Shown here: in pieces, positions 27,501-50,749 of the stretch | Position numbering within the stretch: the first letter of the stretch is position 1 | Layout of the letters: every line of letters begins with the position of its first letter | From: Heliopora coerulea | Lineage: Eukaryota > Cnidaria > Anthozoa > Scleralcyonacea > Helioporidae | Direction of reading: 5' to 3' | Length of the DNA stretch: 64,000 nt | Assembly (NCBI GenBank): GCA_030142905.1 | Contig: JASJOG010000086.1 | Coordinates: 992,001-1,056,000, forward strand | Translations under genes and position numbers: made by a program | The notes under the pieces: generated by a model | Told to the model about the DNA's origin: nothing | Databases searched by the model: none | The model's input: the letters and a program-made list of their open reading frames with translations, nothing else

Positions 27501-27855
27501 AGAGACGAAGATTTGCAAAACCTGTAACGATGGCTGTCCCGGTTTCGCCAATCTTACTGACCGATCCATTTATTTGCCGAAGAACATGGAACCTGACCAA
27601 TCAAGACCAAAACGACATAGCCATTTTATATTGGTGGGATCAGCCACAGCGGCAACTTTGCTGGCCATCTTTGCAGTCTTAGGTATATTAAAAGCGAGGT
27701 CAAGTAGAGGTTACACCAAGGTCAAGGTGGAGAACACGTCACCGAACGTCGAGGAGCCGCTCGGCTATGGCAATAACAACATGGCGCGTGTCTTCATTCA
27801 CGGAGATGACTTGGAAGGAGAGGCAATGTTGGACCATCAAGACAGCACTTTGTAA
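6560..27855 (+). CDS. PCSK5: PCSK5/6-type proprotein convertase with long Cys-rich region and transmembrane anchor
   Basis: Eighteen exons: 6560-6742, 6871-6975, 7072-7167, 10325-10430, 10692-10729, 12107-12183, 12659-12747, 13840-14012, 14400-14612, 15535-15635, 16267-16488, 17170-17465, 18103-18269, 21723-22359, 22841-23159, 23879-24093, 25158-25901, 26807-27855. All phases close, giving 1609 aa. Order: signal peptide (about 1-24), prodomain with secondary site RRMRR (78-82) and autocleavage site RRVKR (107-111), S8 protease domain with Asp162 (ILDDG), His203 (HGTRCAGE), oxyanion Asn304 (SGNGG) and Ser377 (HTGTSASAP), P domain (about 470-580, RRGDL), about 18 furin-like Cys repeats, one membrane helix (about 1533-1555) and a 54-aa cytosolic tail. 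This layout is that of membrane-bound PC5B, which cleaves secretory precursors after basic motifs in Golgi, surface and matrix. Human PC5B is somewhat longer. PCSK6 ancestry cannot be excluded. The exon 2 donor (GAG|gtcatt) is weak but its position is conserved. Confidence 0.93.
8875..9385 (-). pseudogene. 3' fragment of a non-LTR retrotransposon reverse transcriptase
   Basis: Two overlapping minus-strand frames (9152-9385 and 8947-9201) carry LINE RT C-terminal motifs, including [29 protein letters not shown] and [14 protein letters not shown]. The reading frame is broken between them and no endonuclease or RT core is present. It is a dead 5'-truncated copy in intron 3 of the PCSK5-like gene. 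Confidence 0.8.
10765..11745. mobile_element. Non-autonomous pogo/Tc1-mariner-like element
   Basis: The termini CAGTAGAACCTGAGTTTTAC (10765) and the inverse of CAGTTGAACCTGAGTTTTAC (ending 11745) sit exactly between TA dinucleotides (10763-10764 and 11746-11747). This is the target and terminus type of pogo/Tigger elements. The 981-bp body contains repeated GGTGGTCG/GTGGTCGTAAA motifs in both orientations and no transposase frame, so it would need a transposase supplied elsewhere. It lies in intron 5 of the PCSK5-like gene. Confidence 0.8.
11128..11330. mobile_element. MITE nested inside the pogo-like element
   Basis: Inverted termini GGGCCCGTTCACACT (11128) and the inverse of GGGGCCGTTCACACT (ending 11330) enclose about 203 bp. 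The interior holds several AGATCGATCTCAG/GAACTGAGATCG and GTGTGAACGC repeats. The element is younger than its host copy, since it interrupts it. Confidence 0.7.
12889..13080. repeat. Near-perfect long hairpin (88-bp arms)
   Basis: 12889-12976 and 12993-13080 are inverted copies with only a few mismatches, separated by 16 bp. The inner part (TTTTGAGCAAAGGCCCTTCATCAG) resembles the interior of the MITE family at 22384-22552, so this is probably a MITE. It lies in intron 7 of the PCSK5-like gene. Confidence 0.75.
13700..13735. repeat. (GACA)n microsatellite
   Basis: A short run of GACA units at the end of intron 7 of the PCSK5-like gene. Confidence 0.85.
18487..18644 (+). other. Candidate alternative terminal exon of the PCSK5-like gene
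   Basis: An acceptor preceded by a pyrimidine-rich stretch (CATCATCTATAG|GA) opens a 158-nt frame in phase with exon 12. It is also in phase with a possible internal donor in exon 13 (AAGG|GTGAT). It encodes a Pro/Ser-rich, basic tail ([14 protein letters not shown] then [13 protein letters not shown]) and stops at 18644. Use would replace the Cys-rich and membrane parts with a short soluble end. Vertebrate PC5 and PACE4 do make soluble and membrane forms by alternative splicing. No clear polyadenylation signal follows closely, so this is inference. Confidence 0.4.
18826..19200 (-). mobile_element. tRNA-derived SINE, family A, two partial copies head to tail
   Basis: A tRNA-like head on the minus strand at 19032-19105 has matching GACTCGA and TCGAGTC acceptor halves, a box A-like TAGCTCAACAGGTAGAGC and a box B-like GAGTTCAAATCCC. 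The anticodon stem does not pair properly. The shared 3' body (GCACGAGATATTCTCGCGACAACTTT, CATGATAATCTGACA and similar) occurs twice here and again near 43440-43725. Confidence 0.75.
19637..19797. mobile_element. MITE (family with GTAGACAGTGTTAA ends) bordering the satellite
   Basis: The left arm (TACTATGTAGACAGTGTTAAGG, then TAAAAAGTTCAAAG) and the right arm (CCTTTGAACTTTTTCCC..AACACTGTCTACGTAGTA) are inverted copies around a short centre. Related copies lie at 22384-22552 and 32636-32765, with a fragment near 34240. The right arm is repeated in the adjoining tandem array. Confidence 0.7.
19748..21021. repeat. 67-bp tandem satellite, about 19 copies
   Basis: The unit begins CCTTTGAACTTTTTACCTTA and contains ACACTGTCTACGTAGTATCC and TTTTCATTAAGGAATGAATAA. 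Copies are nearly identical; variants (AAGG/AAAG, TTTTTACC/TTTCTTACC, GTCTACG/GGCTACG) recur in blocks, suggesting amplification of multi-unit segments. The first unit is the right arm of the adjacent MITE. It lies in intron 13 of the PCSK5-like gene. Confidence 0.93.
22384..22552. mobile_element. MITE copy (same family as at 19637)
   Basis: AAAAAGTTAAAAAGGTTGATAAC at the left is inverted at the right as GTTACCAACTTTTTAACTTTTTACC, followed by CACTGTATACGCAGTATTC. The centre contains TTTCGAGCAAAGGTCCTTCG. Intron 14 of the PCSK5-like gene. Confidence 0.65.
24737..24846. repeat. Imperfect hairpin in intron 16 of the PCSK5-like gene
   Basis: CAGTCAAAGGGTTGTGTACT..AAAATATATATAAGCG and its inverse CGCTTATATATATTTT..AGTACACAACCTGTTGACTG flank a short centre. 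Probably a small MITE. Confidence 0.6.
24965..25085 (-). mobile_element. tRNA-derived SINE, family A
   Basis: The tRNA-like head lies at 25007-25080 on the minus strand, nearly identical to that at 19032-19105, preceded by the same TGACACT..GAAGTCAACTGAAAAATG flank. Confidence 0.75.
26154..26400 (+). mobile_element. tRNA-derived SINE, family C
   Basis: A box A-like stretch (TAGTGGCACAGTGG) and a box B-like stretch (AGAGTTTGATTCC) about 50 bp apart start a repeat that continues with GTTTTCTCCGGGTACTCCGG. The tRNA fold is degraded. It lies in intron 17 of the PCSK5-like gene. Confidence 0.5.
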
Positions 27856-29737
27856 GCAAAATTAAGGAAATTTTTCTTCCGGGAGATTTTTCGTAAGTTC
27901 AAAATTCGGTTTTTAAAATGCTTGTACAGTAATTGAAACAAAAAAGAGAGACCCTATTTTTACAGATTATATTTTAATATATATTAAACAATGACGCTCA
28001 ACGAAATGAGCATATTGTCAATAATCATACACAGAGAGCACCTATTTATCACTTTTCGAACGTGGACACCCCCCCCCGAATTAAATTTTTATATTCCATT
28101 TAGAATTGTCAGCTGGGTCGTATTGCTGATGAAATGTTGACTAGCTGTCTTAAGTGATGACAGTTTGTATTGAAATAATGAAAGGTTGGTTTGTTTTGGG
28201 ATTAGCGTTTTTTCCATACTCTGACAGGTTGTGAAAAACTTCAGGTAAACCAAAAATTGTTTTCGGAGTTGACTTCAAATTTGTATTTAAAATCCGAGCA
28301 GGAGGGCATTATCGGATATAAAACACGAGGCTGAAGCCGAGTGTTTTGGGTCCGATAAAGCACGTACTGCGAGTTTTTTGAACGGCTTAGAAAACGAAAC
28401 GTTTTATACGCTAATTCTTTACGTACGTATGACAATTTCTGTTTTCTAAGGCTAAAAATATTGAGGAAAATTTGAAGAGAAATTCAGAATAAAGTCACAC
28501 GTGTCTTTATCACATATAAAGACACGACACAGTTATGATTTCCTTTTGTATTTTCCTCATGAATTCTTAATGAGTTTTTTAAGGGATTTTAACGAATTAA
28601 GACGCAATCGCCACGATAAAGCTCGCGCTTTGAGCTTTTTAATAAACTTCAAAAACGAACCCGTTAATACGCAAACTCGCGAAGAAAGTTTGAAAATTGT
28701 TTTCTAAGCCATGATAACGTCATGGGAAAAGTAACCGTGTTTAAAGACACGACACGGTTATGATTTTCGTTTGTACTTAGCTCATGAATTATTAACGCGT
28801 TTTTGAAGCGGAATGGAAAGCTCTTGCCATTCCAAAGGGATGTTTGTTATCTCAAAGCAGATTTCCGATAGGGAAACTTTATTGCCCGAAGCGACGTTTT
28901 CTTCTGTTTCAAAGGCTCTCGACTGTACCCAGTGATAGAACTACTCTATTTATACAATGAAATGTCAATTCGCGCAATGAAATTCGCCTGGTGCTAAACA
29001 GCCTTGAACTGGAGGTTGCACTGTTAAGGGTTGAAGTTACTGTCAGTTGCTGTTTTGCACTGCAAGTGTCCAGACGTTCGTGGGATTTTTTTAATGTACA
29101 CTATTACAATTTTAAAGGAAAGTTCTATAATTTTTAAAATTTATGAATGTACAGTACACTGTGAGCACTGTTGATCAAATCTGTAAATGTGATTTATAAA
29201 TTTGAGTGCCTGAATCAATTTTTAACATGGACCCAAATATTTTCCAATCCACAGTATTCTTTCATCATAATCATTTTCTTCACCAGAAACTTTAGATAAG
29301 CACATTATATATTATGTCTTGCAAATTTTGTATTTGTTTTTTAAATACTGACTTAAAGAATTAAAATCAAGATGGCATCAGTCTTTGCCATGTTAGTATT
29401 GTTGTGAGCATCCAGTCACTAATAATATAACATACTTTGCAGCAAGCAGATTGAGATGGGTGTTGATGTCAACTGTGAAAGGGGTGGTGGAGGCACTTTT
29501 AGCATGGGTCCAGTGAGCCGTATCAGGTAGAATAGTCGATAGTCCAGAATGGTTTATTAATCATTCCCTTATGAGGGTTTTCAGTTTGATAAGACTGATT
29601 AAATAAAACAAGATATTTTGCTTGAGAGCTTTCAAGATTATGATTGCTAAAAGTTATTAACTGATTGAGGTAGCTTCCCTCAAGCCCTCAAGCCCAATAT
29701 GGAAGACTTCAAGTACAATGTATCATTACCTGGTTTT
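27856..29737. other. Intergenic region between the convergent PCSK5-like and SFR1 genes
   Basis: No gene is supported. It holds the two 3' UTRs and diverged repeats. A segment with ACACGAGGCTGAAGCCGAGTG lies at 28320-28440. Two diverged direct copies of an AAAGACACGACACGGTTATGA block lie at about 28515 and 28742. TTTATT at about 29552 is the inverse of AATAAA and may end SFR1. Confidence 0.6.
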
Positions 29738-32700
29738 CTAATAAAATGTCTCTTCTTCCTCACTGTATTTTATTAATTCACGACTGATCCTCATTCCATC
29801 CAGGAACTGTCCCATTGTTATCACCTTGTCATTGTTAAATTTTTCAAACAAGTCTTGTGCTGCAGCCTGACTAATTGAACGCCATTTATGGATCAGGTCT
29901 TCAAGGTTTGACAAATTGTTCTGTCAACAATCACAAAAAACAAAATTAGGTTTGGTCCCATTAAAATTGATTTATATGTACAGTATTTAAATTCTGAATA
30001 AAAATGAAATTTTTATTTATCCATTCTTTTCTCCCATTCTTTAGATATCAAGATCAGACATTGCATTCACCTTTTCATCTGTCTGTCAATCCAACCATCA
30101 ATTCTGCCCACTTGCCAATCCACCACACAACAACACTAGCATACCTGACTGTCCAGCCATCTACCTTTTTTCATCTTCATCAGTTCTGGTCCATCTGCTA
30201 CCCATCCACCCATCCTCCATACCATGTACAGGTGTGACTGACCACCTACCCACCCACCCATCAACCTATCCATCTATCTACCAACCCACTCACACTTGAT
30301 CCATTTGCTAACCCACCCATCAACATCTACTGTACCCAAATGCAACTGCTCCTCAAGCTCCTGACTGGAATCAAACTCATAACCTGATTGCCAGTGAGAT
30401 GCTCTAACCATCAAGCAATGTGGACTCAGATGGTAGAGTGATGGTTACTTAATATTAACAGTATCCTGGGTCATAATCAGCATATGTACTGCTAGCTGCA
30501 GTCTAAACAAGTCAAGTATCCAACCTTCTCTCTCTTCTCTCCATTATCCAGCCAGTTGACTAGCCACAAGACCACAATCCATCCATCTTTCCACATCTCC
30601 CTCTTTCTCTCCCCTCTGTCCATATTCTTGTTCACTGAATCATTCCTCCATCGATATGCTAACTATAATTTTTTAAAGTGATTATTTGATTAGGATACCT
30701 TTGCCCTGTACATCTTCACAAGATTTAACTTTCTTAAAACATCCTCCTTGCTTTTGAGAATCTTCATCAGCTTGGTTTTTCCTTCATATTTTTCATTTGT
30801 ACTTTTTTGATATGCAGTAGATTTTCTTCCCAAATCTATGGCAAACCAAGGGAAATATATAACAAGAATAAACTAAGAAGCAAACCTGAATCAGAATGCC
30901 ATGGCAGATGCAATTCAGATTATAATAAAAGAATTATGAATTACCTACCAAGATCACAATTATACTTTGTTCTTTTGCCAAATCTCTTTTCATTTTCCTT
31001 AAAGATTTTTAAAATTTCTTTTTGTTATTCTAAGCTTTTCCTAGAATTTTAAAACCATTTTTCATTTCCCCAAGTGAACAGGCTAATATAACCAGGAGGT
31101 AAATCTAGGTATTTCACATTTTAACCTTTTATCTAAAAGAAAGCCAAGGTGTCACCCTTCACAAGTAAAAGTAGAAGGCAAAAGACAGAGTAAACCTGGT
31201 TTGGGGGTTAATGCATTGACAAATAAATCAATAGTATACAGGTAGTCTTTGTCTTATTAAGACCTGGTTTTGTTCACCAATGTTTTATTGACAAGAAACC
31301 TTGCATGCACACATGTGCTTATGGGAATTCTATTCATTTGGCTGTTTTCTATGATTCAATATTGTTTTACTATGTCAAATTCTGATATATATAATTACAA
31401 ACCTAAGCAAAATTTAGACATAGCATATACTGTAAGTACCTCACTGCAATGTGCAAATGGGCGTTTATTAAATGGTGAAGCAAATGGAGAGGATTGTTGA
31501 GACTTCTGTATTAATTCCAAGTGGCATGAATCTTCATTAGAGTATTCTGGCTAACAAAGGAAGAAAAGGAATTTATTGACAACAATAAATCATTAAGTAT
31601 ACTGCACAATCTGTGACCAAATTTTTGAAGAGAAGTTTTGAGATCAAACAGTTGTATGAAAGTTGTTTTCAAGACCCAACCAAAACTGATTGCAAAAATT
31701 ATTCTTAGTTGGGTCTTACCAGACTGTAAAGTTTTGTCTGCATGGGGAACAAGCACCCCTCACAGCTTTTGCTGGTTACTGAATTTTCATGGCAACTTCC
31801 AAAGTTATCAACCAAATGTTTTGTTCACTATCTTTACAATAATGCAAATTGCATTTTTTTTTTGTGGGGGGGGGGGGGCATACCCCATCCCCTGGCACAA
31901 TATACCATTATTGCATACCACAGCATCACATAGAAATTCCCCCAACCTATAATTCAACTTCTCTAAGGAGAAACCGAACTTTACAGCTTGGAGGTCTTAA
32001 AACAGCTGTTTAAAATTTCTCATCAAGGCTTTTCTATCGCACCTAATTGAGGGTAAATGGCTACATGTTCATTAATCTTAAAATGTGGCTAGATTGACAT
32101 TCACATGTCAGTGGATTCTAACTCCAGGATTTGTTTCATTCTAATAGTGGAGAACCACACTGGGATAACCCACTGTGAGATTAAACGCTTATCCTGCGAC
32201 CTCCCAAACGTATGAATGAAGAACCTCTATGGTCTTTCAACCGTGTCTTGTAACAAGCATTTAGAGAGAGTAAAGAGTAGAGATCACCCACAACAGTGTA
32301 GTTAATCAACCATTATTTAACTGTATATAACAAATTGAGGGTAGAGGAGTGTTCATAGACCTGAAGGCTTATTTTGCGTCTTGTATTCTCACTACGCTTG
32401 ATAAATGGCGAAGCTGGTCTTACACCAGGTTTTGAGAAATAAAACACCATAATTTCAGAAAGACTGAAGTGAAATTCAAAAATAGGCGTACCTTTTTCGA
32501 AATTTTCTGTTCTTCCAATTCTATAAACAAAATGGTAAAAGTTATGAGTGACGTTACGCATTGGTTTGAAAGCAAAGACTTGTGAACAAAACGAACCAAC
32601 AAGGATTGAAATCTTACCATTGATATAAGAATGGAATACTGCGTAGACAGTAATAAATAAGGTAAAAAGTTAAAAGGTTGATAACTGTCGTAATTGATCT

Positions 32701-32809
32701 CAAGGAATATCAAAATGTTCTTTGAGATCAGTCACGGCAGTTATCAATCTTTTAAATTTTTACCAGAAGTCTTACCTCTTGGATCACTTTCGTCATTCTC
32801 GTCCGCCAT
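29738..32809 (-). CDS. SFR1: SFR1-like Swi5-dependent recombination repair protein
   Basis: Five exons on the minus strand: 32776-32809 (start), 32492-32520, 31445-31550, 30699-30835 and 29738-29920 (TAG). Phases close, giving 162 aa. The N-terminal half is acidic then Ser/Pro-rich (SSPFASPFNKRPF). The C-terminal half is a coiled-coil segment (KEDVLRKLNLVKMYRAKNN, LEDLIHKWRSISQAA) and ends in acidic residues. Family knowledge: SFR1 (MEI5/MEIR5) pairs with SWI5 to stabilise RAD51 filaments in nuclear homologous recombination; the leucine-rich KLYRxKN..L..LI.KW pattern is typical. The human protein is longer because its N-terminal disordered part is expanded. Exon 3 uses the strong donor A|GTGAGG. 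The small exon 2 (29 nt) rests on splice signals and phase alone. The gene shares a promoter region with the C3orf38 homologue. Confidence 0.82.
29990..30345. repeat. Degenerate CATC/CACC tetranucleotide repeat in the last SFR1 intron
   Basis: Diverged CCATCTAT/CCACCCAT units, pyrimidine-rich. A decayed tRNA-like stretch (GAGATGCTCTAACCATC) follows at about 30395. Confidence 0.6.
32636..32765. mobile_element. MITE copy (same family as at 19637)
   Basis: TACTGCGTAGACAGTAATAAA..AAGTTAAAAGGTTGATAACTG is inverted at the right as CAGTTATCAATCTTTTAAATTTTTACC. It lies in the first SFR1 intron, about 10 bp from the exon 1 donor. Confidence 0.7.
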
Positions 32810-33026
32810 TTTAAATTTACCGCCCTTTCGAAATTGCCCCCCCTTTCGAGATTGGCCCCCCCTTTCAAATCAATTCTGAAAGTAATTTTTTGTGTACTGC
32901 TTTGACTTGCTGGGCGGAAGACAATTTACTTTTTGCAGCTTTCGACATCCATCTTTATGCTGCCGATTTTATTAAATTGTTGGGAGATTCATTGCTGTGT
33001 GAAATGTTATTTTAAGTTTGGACATC
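32810..33026. promoter_or_regulatory. Bidirectional promoter region between SFR1 and the C3orf38 homologue
   Basis: Only 217 bp separate the two divergent start codons. Three direct repeats of about 18 bp, with core CCCCCCCTTTCGAxATTG, lie at about 32820-32872, closer to SFR1. No TATA box is obvious. Shared regulation is inferred from the arrangement. Confidence 0.6.
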
Positions 33027-35289
33027 ATGCTTGATGGAACAGAGAAGAAGGAATGCCTGAAAATCCTTGCGCTGCTTTCGTACGACAACTTAGTCTCCCT
33101 CACTGACACAGTTACTGGAAAAGTTGTGGCAGTTGAGAATAGAGAAGGTCTGCAACTCAAAGACTACAGCTGCGTCGTGTGTAGAAAGAGATTGATGTCG
33201 TTGAATTTAAATAATTTAGTTCCATGGCTATGGTGCATACTTCATAACGAACATGAACACTGAAGGTTAAGATGTTGTCCCCCAATTTATCTTTAACCTT
33301 TCTTGATTTCAGAGGCAGTGAACGCAATTATGCTTTTCACACGGAATGGAGAAGAACTTTTAAGACGACGAAAAGTTCGACGGGAACATCTTTATCAGTA
33401 TTTAGCACAAGAAGGTCATGTCGAGCATCCAGCAGCTGAAAAGATCACGTTGCTTAAGAAAGTCTTGAAATTGTGGGAGTCTAGAAAACAAAAGGTTTGT
33501 TTTCTGTGTTTGTAATCTATATGAAAATGTTTATAAGTTAACCACCATTAAGGGCCAAGGGTGCACCATAGAGTTTCATTTAGTAGTGTGGAGTGCTTGC
33601 CCCTTTAATGGGTTCACTGTCAACTTGGTTGAACCATTCAGGAGCAAGGCACACTCAAGGACTTTATTCTAGCCAACAACAGACAATTCAACATTCCAAA
33701 ATATATATATAGCTCATTATAACATTATTAACATATAGTGACTTCTGCTTAGGTCACACATGTCAAACTTGCACCTTAGCTCACCATCTGAGTCTTGGTA
33801 ACTCAATGGATAGAGCATCTCACTGGTCATCAGAAGGTTGTGGGTTCGATCCCCATCTGGGGCTCAGAAATTGGTTTTTCTGAGGATAAAATGAATGTAC
33901 ATCTATCGTTCAAGACACCTCCAAGCTCCCACACTTCCAAAATATATGTAGCTCACCAGACAATTTATACAGCAGTGTCACATTAGCCCCTTAATGGGTT
34001 AAATATGAGCCTTAGTTTACGTGGTGTCACCACAGATGTCTTTTGATATGGTGTAAACAAATAGAACATCATAAAATTCAGACAACAGAATTACAGACAC
34101 CAGTCTTCTTGGATCACAGATAAGGAATATGCTGTATCATACCTACAAAAGCCAAAGGAAGCGTCAAATAATCTCCTTTATTCTATAAAATTGATAGTTT
34201 AATTTACAAGATAGAAGAATAAAGAACCTAAGAAATTCTCGAGACCAGTCACGGCAACCTTTTAACTTTTTATGTTAAGAAATTCTCTGATCAGTTTCCT
34301 CCAATTCAGATGTAGATGTAAAACAAGGTCTCTGAAGCTTAATGGTTAAAGCAGCATTTCTCAACAGTCAATCACCATCACAGCATTTTTCAGTTTACAG
34401 TAGTCACTTAGAGTAAACATCTAACACTGACTTACTAACTAGGTAAGACCAAACTGAGTATATAACTATTTCAGTTATTCAGTATATAACTTCAGTATAT
34501 AACTATTTCAGTTATTCAGTTCCTAACAGAAATGTTACAGTATATTGAATAAGTGGTAAATTGAGCATTTTATAAGGAAATTGATGAAAGTTTTAACAAA
34601 CTGATATCAGTAATTACGATGGTTGTGATGATGGCATCACTGTAGCCAGTGAGATTTGGTGATTTTTAGTCGGTGTCCTTCCAATTTCATAGGGTGATTT
34701 AGAAGACAGAAAAGATCTTGAAGCACCTTTGCCTAAGCCAGAAGAAAATTCCCAAGAATTCAGTTCTAATGTTACCACACAGCATAGACTTCATGATGGT
34801 GATGAAGGACAGCTATTGGCAATCCACTTTTCTGCCTGGTTTTACCAAATGCTTGAATCACTCTCTAAATGCTCCCCTGGAAAGGACAGTGCTGACTGGG
34901 GTCCTCAACACTTCTGGGAAGATGCCACACTTACAGTACAATGTAATGAACCTACTGGAACCCAAGAAACTACTGTCAATGGAGCACAACTTGTTAGTGA
35001 GAAATTTCTATCCATGACAGTTGTTGATAAACTTTGTTTTAATCCTAATTTGTCTAATGACAGTGTGCATGGAAAACAGAACCCTCATGGGCTGACTTTA
35101 GTTATGGTATGTGGAACTGTCCACAGAGAAAAACTGTGCATTGGAGTGTTTGAACAAACATTTGGACTCATCCGAGATCCAACAGCAGAAAATAACTGGA
35201 AAATTAAATTTTCAAAATTAATATTGAAAGCATCAGGATCGGGATCGAGCAATCAACTGGAAGGATCAAAAGAACAAGCCACCAAATGA
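33027..35289 (+). CDS. C3orf38 homologue (DUF4518 family)
   Basis: Three exons: 33027-33147, 33313-33494 and 34693-35289. Phases close, giving 299 aa. The start is the first ATG. The protein opens with a helical segment (CLKILALLSYDNLVSLTDTV), then AIMLFTRNGEELLRRRKVRR and EHLYQYLAQEG. The C-terminal domain has WGPQHFWEDATLTV, HGLTLVMVCGTVHR and GVFEQTFGLIRDPTAENNWK. These blocks match human C3orf38 in order and spacing (human protein slightly longer). The family carries DUF4518. The human protein has been linked to apoptosis in overexpression work; no biochemical activity is established, so the function here is unknown. The gene is divergent from SFR1 and convergent with SLC30A5. Intron 2 holds a tRNA-derived SINE. 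Confidence 0.9.
33790..33865 (+). mobile_element. tRNA-derived SINE head, family B
   Basis: GAGTCTTGGTAACTCAATGG (box A region) and GGGTTCGATCCCC (box B) are spaced as in a tRNA and end in GGGGCTC, which pairs loosely with the 5' end. The anticodon stem has a mismatch, and it lies in a repeat shared with 39675, 39952 and 40245, so it is a SINE rather than a tRNA gene. Confidence 0.75.
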
Positions 35290-36600
35290 TCACCCATGGT
35301 GGTCTGTAAAATATTTCAAATACACATGCATAACCCTCAGTATTTTTTGAACTGTCAGCTTTCCTTTGCCTGATAAAGAATAGTCATCAAGATCTCATCA
35401 TTACACTAAGTCTGTGCAGATTTCATAAATATGTTGTGTGAGGCACACTTCATTTGCAATCATGGTTAAAAAAAGGAAACTGTATATGGAATTTTTTAAG
35501 GACTATATCCTATTACCGGTACTGTTTAGTGAAGTCTTCCAACATGACTTACAGCTGGCTACACTTTAAAAAGTGTTTGCAGAACATTGCTCTCTGCTTT
35601 TTCTCAGTAAAGGTGCACATGGGCTGAAAAAGAGGTTTGCAGTACATGCTGCTCCAGTGTTTGCCTTAGTTCACTGTGAACATTAATATGGAAATGCAGT
35701 AATGCTGGGTTATATTTTGCTAATTACATCAAACAGTCCTAGCAACACATTACCCATCCACTGTGAATAGGCCTTCAACAAAGAGATCAGTTTAATATTA
35801 GAATTAGCCCTCTACTCTGCTGCAGTAATCAAAGGTAGACTCCCAGAATAATTAATGTACACATTATACTTTATCTGCCAACTTGTTCTGTACTGAAATG
35901 AACAGGGGTTTTTTGCCAATATTAAGCATGTGCTCACTTTTTGACTTTTTCCATCTATATCTCACAATAAACTTATCAAAATCGAAGCACTTTTGGGTTT
36001 TTGTAAAGTTTGATTTCAGCATTGTGGAAGAAAATGGCAAAGTATAAATGAGCTGTAAAATTCGAGTTTGGTCATTGAAGCCACAATCTAAGTTTTTAAC
36101 TGACCAGAAAGTATCATCTGTAATACCGGTATATGAGCTATCAGGATTTTGAGCAGGCCAAGTTAAATTTAAAAATATCTGAACTCTGATGATTGAGCCA
36201 GAGATTGAGTGGAAACAGACCAAGAGCCATGATTGCAACTCATAAGTTAGATGTGAAACTGATGGTGTTCATTAAGAGAAGTTGAAACAGCTTTTCATTC
36301 CAGGTCCACTTCACTTTTTATATTGCATTGTACTTATATTCAAACTTGAAAATTGACATAAATAAGATTACCTGGATAATATACTGTGTATGTAGTAAAA
36401 TATACTCTTTGTCGTGATGATAATTCAAAAACATTTTAACTCCAGAATGAAGGTCAAAAGGGCCAATTTAAACGCACATAAAATATATTAAACTGGCAGT
36501 TATTTTTGAATGAGGGGTTCATCCGTGTGTGCAAAATGTTTGTTTTTTAAAAATCTGTGGACCTTCAAATTATTCAATGTGTTAGATATCTACAACATAA
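35290..36600. other. Intergenic region between convergent C3orf38-like and SLC30A5 genes
   Basis: No coding region is supported. The 375-nt minus frame at 35864-36238 resembles no family I recognise and has no visible splice partners. AATAAA near 35966 could end the C3orf38-like transcript. Confidence 0.6.
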
Positions 36601-49627
<13,027 letters not shown>

Positions 49628-50749
49628 CGAAGTGTCGGTAGGATGTTCTCCCCTTGACGAATAAAATCGCTTGGCATTAGCCAGAGTAAAATAATAGAAG
49701 AGAGTTCAAAACAAAGACACCGTTGAGACAGACCACCGAGTAAACCATTTTAAATGGTTTAACTCCTTCCTGACGGGATCAGTCCTCTATTATTTTATTC
49801 AGGGTAACGCTAGATAATTTCGATCACTTAGGGAAGAGAGGTCCTGCCGAGGTTGGGTTAAACCTGGAAATATAGTTTAATAGATGTGTGTTTAAGTTGA
49901 TCGTTGATCAGGTTAATGCATTCTTGAGAAAATTTAGTGGCAGTGGTCCAAGGCGTCGGGACGACCATAGGAGGGAGGCCTGGTGAGGTCCAAATCTCTG
50001 TATGGGTGTGTCTGACAGTGTGCGCCAAGGGTAAAAACCCCAATGGCCACTCGCTGTCATTACACAAGTGCTAAAAACGATAACCTCGATGTTGTTCGAA
50101 GTCGAATTTGTGATTTTCTAAAGGTTCTAACGAAAAATAACGTTTAATTCAGTAGCGATCATGTTTGGCAGTCACAAATTTTTAGTTTTTATATTACTAG
50201 CCAGTTAAAAAGTTGTGGGGGGATCCTCACATACTCTACCCCCCCCACTAAAAGCGGGATCCAAGGCTTCCTGATCCCTCCGCTTCCGATACCCCTTGGC
50301 AGTGGCGAATCTCAAGACAACATTAACCTGGACAATCTACTTCCACAAAGACCTTGACTACATTGTCTGTCTACATTCCAATCGATAAAATGACTTGAAT
50401 TATTCCTACACGTATACTAATGAAATCTTCGAGTGCGTGCCTCGACAGTTTTGTCAGGTTTTGTTTCGAAATGAGGCGAGGGCTACTATAAATAGTTCTT
50501 ATGTGCGTAGCTTGGGCTGGGTAACGAACGCTCGCACACCTACCTTAGCGTGACGTCAAAAGAATGGGCGAATGGACCAATCGGGGGACCCTATTAATAT
50601 GTGGATGAAAAACAGGTGAAAACATAAAAACACAATGAGCGACGAGCGGTGAATGGTTAATAATGGATTGTTGAGAAGGCTCTGCGTTACCCATGCAACT
50701 GAAAATGTGTGTATAAGTAAAACGTTGCGGGCTCTTTTGTAGAAATGAG
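49628..50749. promoter_or_regulatory. Divergent intergenic region between SLC30A5 and the PC1-like gene
   Basis: About 1.1 kb holding both 5' ends. It contains a dispersed repeat (about 49670-49850), a TATAAATA at 50487-50494 and the CRE at 50551-50558. No open frame here is convincing. Confidence 0.6.
50551..50558. promoter_or_regulatory. Palindromic CRE upstream of the PC1-like gene
   Basis: A perfect TGACGTCA, 192 bp upstream of the start codon. Mammalian PCSK1 promoters are known to be activated by cAMP through CRE elements. It lies about 57 bp downstream of a TATA-like TATAAATA, so it may be just inside the 5' UTR. Function is inferred. Confidence 0.55.
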
